A stretch of 33,930 nucleotides of DNA, from NCBI RefSeq assembly GCF_013817345.1, contig NZ_JACDCW010000036.1:1-33930 (forward strand), in the 5' to 3' direction. The notes under the pieces were generated by a model. It made no database searches. It saw only the letters and a program-made list of their open reading frames with translations, and was not told the origin of the DNA. This DNA comes from Methylibium sp. (GTDB taxonomy: Bacteria > Pseudomonadota > Gammaproteobacteria > Burkholderiales > Burkholderiaceae_C). Shown here in pieces: positions 32,005 through 33,930 of this stretch; positions within the stretch are counted from its first letter, which is position 1, and the number at the start of each line of letters is the position of its first letter. Made by a program: the position numbers and the translations under genes.

Positions 32005-32793
32005 TCAGCAAGGCCGACCTACTGCCACAAAGTTCGTGGGCCCACCGTACTTTGCGAAGAGGCAGATGTGCGCGATCACGAAATCGCCCTGGAGCATGCG
32101 CTTACGAGCGATCGTAACGTGGTGGAGTCCATCAGACGTTGGCTGCGGTGGGTTCGTATCCCCAGCATATCCGCCGACCCACTCTCCATGCTCGTGCTCC
32201 GCTCCGAGAATGAAGGCTTGGACCAATGGAGTAAAACCATCGATACCAAACTGGGCCACTGCAACGCCAAGGCCGATCTTCGCCAGCATGCGCGCGAAGG
32301 CCACCGGGTTTACGCACATCTCCACACCGATCAAGTGAAACTGCTTCATTCGGGGCTGCGACACGGGCGCCACGATCACGACCTTGCAGGCGAAATTGGT
32401 AGATTCCTTATGCTCGCACCCGAACACTCTCGCACCGGTAAAGGATGGCAGCACCATGCCGCCAAGCATTGAGATTGGTTCGGCGGGCTGGCGTTCTCTC
32501 GGCCCGCCCGGTGTCCTTTGGAAAACTTCGGTTATCCGATTTGATCGATCAGAGCGCTTGAGACCAAGCCGGGCGCGCGCAGGATCCAGCATCGACCGCA
32601 GGCACTCTCGTTCAATAGCTTGCGTGATGTTCTGGCAGGACGGGCATGACGCCCTGCGCAGGACTAGAGCCTGCTGCATTTGAGTAGGGGCCCAGTGCCC
32701 GCCTAGTCCACGTGGCATCACGTGCTCTCGTGTCAAAGGACCACTCGTGGTGCCGCAATAGATGCAACGTCCGATGTTGAGCCTTGGTGCCAT
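32005..32793 (-). CDS. HNH-type nuclease-like protein
   Basis: A 262-residue protein. The N-terminus has Cys10-x2-Cys13 (RCIYCG), then EHVMPRGLGG (His24) and a second pair Cys50-x2-Cys53 (SCPSC). This is the zinc-bound HNH layout in which C..C brackets an EHVIP-type motif. The remaining 200 residues are not recognised and contain no membrane helix. GTG at 32796 is an alternative start three bases earlier. Convergent with the integrase (6 bp apart) and the last gene before attR. It could be a packaging, homing or defence nuclease; nothing here decides. Confidence 0.65.
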   Translation of the reverse strand: MAPRLNIGRCIYCGTTSGPLTREHVMPRGLGGHWAPTQMQQALVLRRASCPSCQNITQAIERECLRSMLDPARARLGLKRSDRSNRITEVFQRTPGGPRERQPAEPISMLGGMVLPSFTGARVFGCEHKESTNFACKVVIVAPVSQPRMKQFHLIGVEMCVNPVAFARMLAKIGLGVAVAQFGIDGFTPLVQAFILGAEHEHGEWVGGYAGDTNPPQPTSDGLHHVTIARKRMLQGDFVIAHICLFAKYGGPTNFVAVGRPC

Positions 32794-32887
32794 CACCGGC
32801 TTAGTTTATCCACGGGTGGGTGCGTCTTATATCCAGTGATCGAGCGCCGTTCATACCCAGGAAGCATCGAGCCAGATAGATCGGGAG

Positions 32888-32897
32888 ATATTGGACG
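32888..32897 (+). repeat. Right-end copy of the ATATTGGAC motif
   Basis: ATATTGGACG occurs 56 bases inside attR, identical to the second left-end copy (23184-23193). An ATATCCAGT sequence near 32829 also matches one at 23202-23210. It fits a single right-arm integrase site. Confidence 0.5.
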
Positions 32898-32952
32898 CAC
32901 ATCGCATGGTGATGAGCATTCTTGCGGCTTTGCGATCCATTCAACCCTCCGC

Positions 32953-32998
32953 CTGTTAATCCGTAGGTCCCTGGTTCGAGCCCAGGTCGGGGAGCCAA
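32953..32998 (+). repeat. attR core, tRNA-Asn 3' end copy
   Basis: Exact 46-base copy of 23060-23105. It contains only the anticodon loop through CCA, lacks the 5' acceptor strand and D-arm, and so is not a tRNA gene. It marks the right boundary of the element. Confidence 0.93.
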
Positions 32999-33008
32999 TA
33001 AATACAAG

Positions 33009-33039
33009 AGTCAGCAGGTTTGCGCCTGCTGACTTTTTT
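33009..33039 (+). terminator. Terminator beyond attR, probably the original tRNA-Asn terminator
   Basis: AGTCAGCAGG / CCTGCTGACT is a perfect 10-bp stem with loop TTTGCG, followed by TTTTTT. It is positioned relative to attR as the element's terminator is to attL, as expected if it followed the tRNA before insertion. Confidence 0.88.
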
Positions 33040-33054
33040 GTTTCCGGAGACCGG

Positions 33055-33076
33055 CTGGTGCCAGTCTGGTGCCAGT
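33055..33076 (+). repeat. Tandem 11-bp repeat outside attR
   Basis: CTGGTGCCAGT occurs twice back to back. Its period (11 bases) and distance from the att core (57 bases) resemble the left-end motif of the element (11 bases, 68 bases). It may be the arm site of a second, older element. Confidence 0.5.
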
Positions 33077-33349
33077 CTTGGCGCGGATGACTTTTCTTCC
33101 CGTTCAGGCGGTCCGTCGTTGCTTCGCTGCATCGAACTGCTGCGAGGCCGAGAATTAGCACGGCCTGCCGATCAGCACAGCTTGAAGTGAGGCGGCTGCC
33201 GGTCGGCACGCCAGACAGAAGCAAGGCCAGGAGGTCGCGCAGCCTTTCAGGCAAGTCTCGCGAAACAGCGGTCGAGCACCGCCGCTGCGGGGTAGCGGCA
33301 CGACGCTTGCCACATCCCTTGCCCCTTGGATCAGTTTCGGAGGTGAACC
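33077..33349. other. Non-coding stretch upstream of Ku
   Basis: No gene is supported in these 273 bases; open frames here are antisense extensions with unusual composition. It ends with GGAGGTG, the ribosome binding site of the Ku gene. No promoter is obvious. Confidence 0.4.
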
Positions 33350-33745
33350 ATGGCCGCCCGGTCGATTGCATCGCTGTCTCTGAGCTTCGGGCTTGTCTCC
33401 ATCCCTGTCCGGCTGTACTCGGCCTCCGAGAGTTCGGCGTCGATCCGCTTCAACCTCCTGTCCAGAGACGGCTCCCGGGTCAAGCAGCAGTACGTTTCGG
33501 AGCAAACCGGCAAGGTCATCGAACGCGCGGAGATGGTCAAGGGCTACGAGTTCGAGAAGGACCGCTTCGTGCTGTTCCAGCCCGAGGAACTCAAGGCGCT
33601 CGAGGAAGGGTCCTCGCACGTCATCGAGATCGTGGCCTTCATCCCAGAGAAGGCTGTCGATCCGCTCTTCTACGACAAGGCCTACTTCCTCGCCCCGGAC
33701 AAGCGAGGCGCCAAGGTGCCTGACCTGGCTCGGCCGGCTCCGTGA
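33350..33745 (+). pseudogene. Ku protein, truncated
   Basis: A 131-residue product matching the N-terminal half of bacterial Ku, the DNA-end-binding partner of LigD in non-homologous end joining. It shows IASLSLSFGLVSIPVRLYSA, KQQYVSEQTGK, EMVKGYEFEKD and DPLFYDKAYFLAPDKRGAK. Full-length Ku is about 260-310 residues. Here homology ends at about residue 122 (near 33717), where the next conserved stretch should be a YSLL-type segment. A stop follows after VPDLARPAP. GGAGGTG precedes the ATG, so expression of the fragment is possible, but a normal Ku ring cannot form. No ligD is in the window. Confidence 0.82.
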
Positions 33746-33930
33746 AGCCCGCGTGGGACGAGAATTTAGGCGGCTCGAGGCGCTCGTGGTTTGAGACTTC
33801 TTTGGTAAGCGTGGCCTCAAGGCCCTCTTGCCCGTTCACGACGAGATGCGCACGATCGCCTGATCGAGCGCGCCTGCGATGGTGTGCATCAAGCCGGTAA
33901 TGCACATCATGGACAAGCAAGTCGTAGGGG
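33746..33930. other. Window end, no supported gene
   Basis: After the Ku break no family is recognisable on either strand. A plus-strand frame at the very end (MVCIKPVMHIMDKQVVG) is too short to judge. The Ku 3' half is not present in any frame. Confidence 0.3.

Larger units (their letters stand above)
23060..32998. mobile_element. Integrated phage-derived element in tRNA-Asn (about 9.9 kb)
   Basis: It is bounded by a 46-base exact direct repeat (23060-23105 and 32953-32998) covering the tRNA 3' end. It encodes a tyrosine recombinase near the right end and carries phage-type genes: lysozyme, holin remnant, zinc-ribbon, J-domain, ASCH-like and DUF1643 proteins. There are no capsid, portal, terminase or replication genes, so it is a remnant or a satellite-type element, not a complete prophage. 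Genes are on both strands in short blocks. Mobility is possible in principle because both att sites and the integrase look intact. Confidence 0.92.

Noticed and set aside
32953-32998. Second tRNA-Asn gene
   Set aside because: Only the 3' part is present; the acceptor 5' strand and D-arm are missing. It is the attR copy.
33055-33076. CRISPR repeat
   Set aside because: Only two adjacent 11-bp units without spacers and no cas genes; an arm-site interpretation fits better.
33155-33820. 221-codon minus-strand frame over the Ku fragment
   Set aside because: Antisense to clear Ku sequence and without motifs.

Overview
The window reads as a high-GC chromosome segment from a betaproteobacterium, most likely Burkholderiales. 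I infer this from the assimilatory sulfate cluster with a DUF934 gene next to cysI, a 4Fe-4S APS reductase and a heterodimeric CysDN, from the polyhydroxyalkanoate phasin, and from the thioredoxin-reductase-like ferredoxin-NADP reductase. No search was run, so genus is not claimed. No RNA operon or replication gene anchors the position.

Layout. (1) 1-3.6 kb: phosphoenolpyruvate synthase (ppsA, minus) divergent from its regulatory kinase/phosphotransferase (ppsR, plus). (2) 3.7-10.8 kb: a tightly packed minus-strand run reading histone-deacetylase-like hydrolase, nitroreductase, ornithine-cyclodeaminase-family enzyme, 2-hydroxyacid dehydrogenase, a fused osmoprotectant-type binding protein/permease and rmuC. 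(3) 10.9-11.8 kb: a single phasin gene with its own promoter and a very strong terminator. (4) 12.0-20.5 kb: sulfur assimilation, TSUP exporter-cysI-DUF934-cysH-cysD-cysN-cobA with mostly overlapping stops and starts, followed by a 7Fe ferredoxin and a ferredoxin-NADP reductase. Sulfate is activated by CysDN, APS is reduced by CysH, sulfite is reduced by siroheme-dependent CysI, and CobA makes the siroheme precursor. No cysJ is present, so the neighbouring Fdx/FNR pair is a plausible electron route to CysI (inference). (5) 20.6-23.0 kb: a TPP riboswitch in front of a TonB-dependent receptor, pointing to outer-membrane uptake of thiamine or a precursor.

(6) 23.06-33.0 kb: an integrated element of about 9.9 kb in tRNA-Asn. 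The 3' 45 bases of the tRNA plus one base are repeated exactly at 32953-32998, a tyrosine recombinase with a DUF4224 partner lies near the right end, and a 9-base motif (ATATTGGAC) recurs just inside both ends like integrase arm sites. The interior is a phage remnant: GH24 lysozyme, 5'-truncated holin, Cys-rich and zinc-ribbon proteins, a J-domain protein, ASCH-like and DUF1643 proteins, and an HNH-type protein. Between the lysis genes and the left end sits an unusual pair: a SAM methyltransferase and a serine-hydrolase-fold protein with a repeat tail. I infer this pair is cargo that modifies a surface glycan. Several element genes are damaged: an in-frame TGA in the zinc ribbon, a one-base frameshift in a 100-residue protein, and the headless holin.

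(7) 33.0-33.9 kb: beyond attR comes a terminator, a second two-copy 11-bp repeat placed like an arm site, and a Ku gene that loses homology after about 120 residues. This suggests the tRNA-Asn locus has been used by more than one element.

I find no CRISPR array, insertion sequence or complete defence system. The best candidates for something undescribed are the methyltransferase/hydrolase cargo pair, the two paralogous C-terminally anchored small proteins, and the arm-site architecture at this tRNA.
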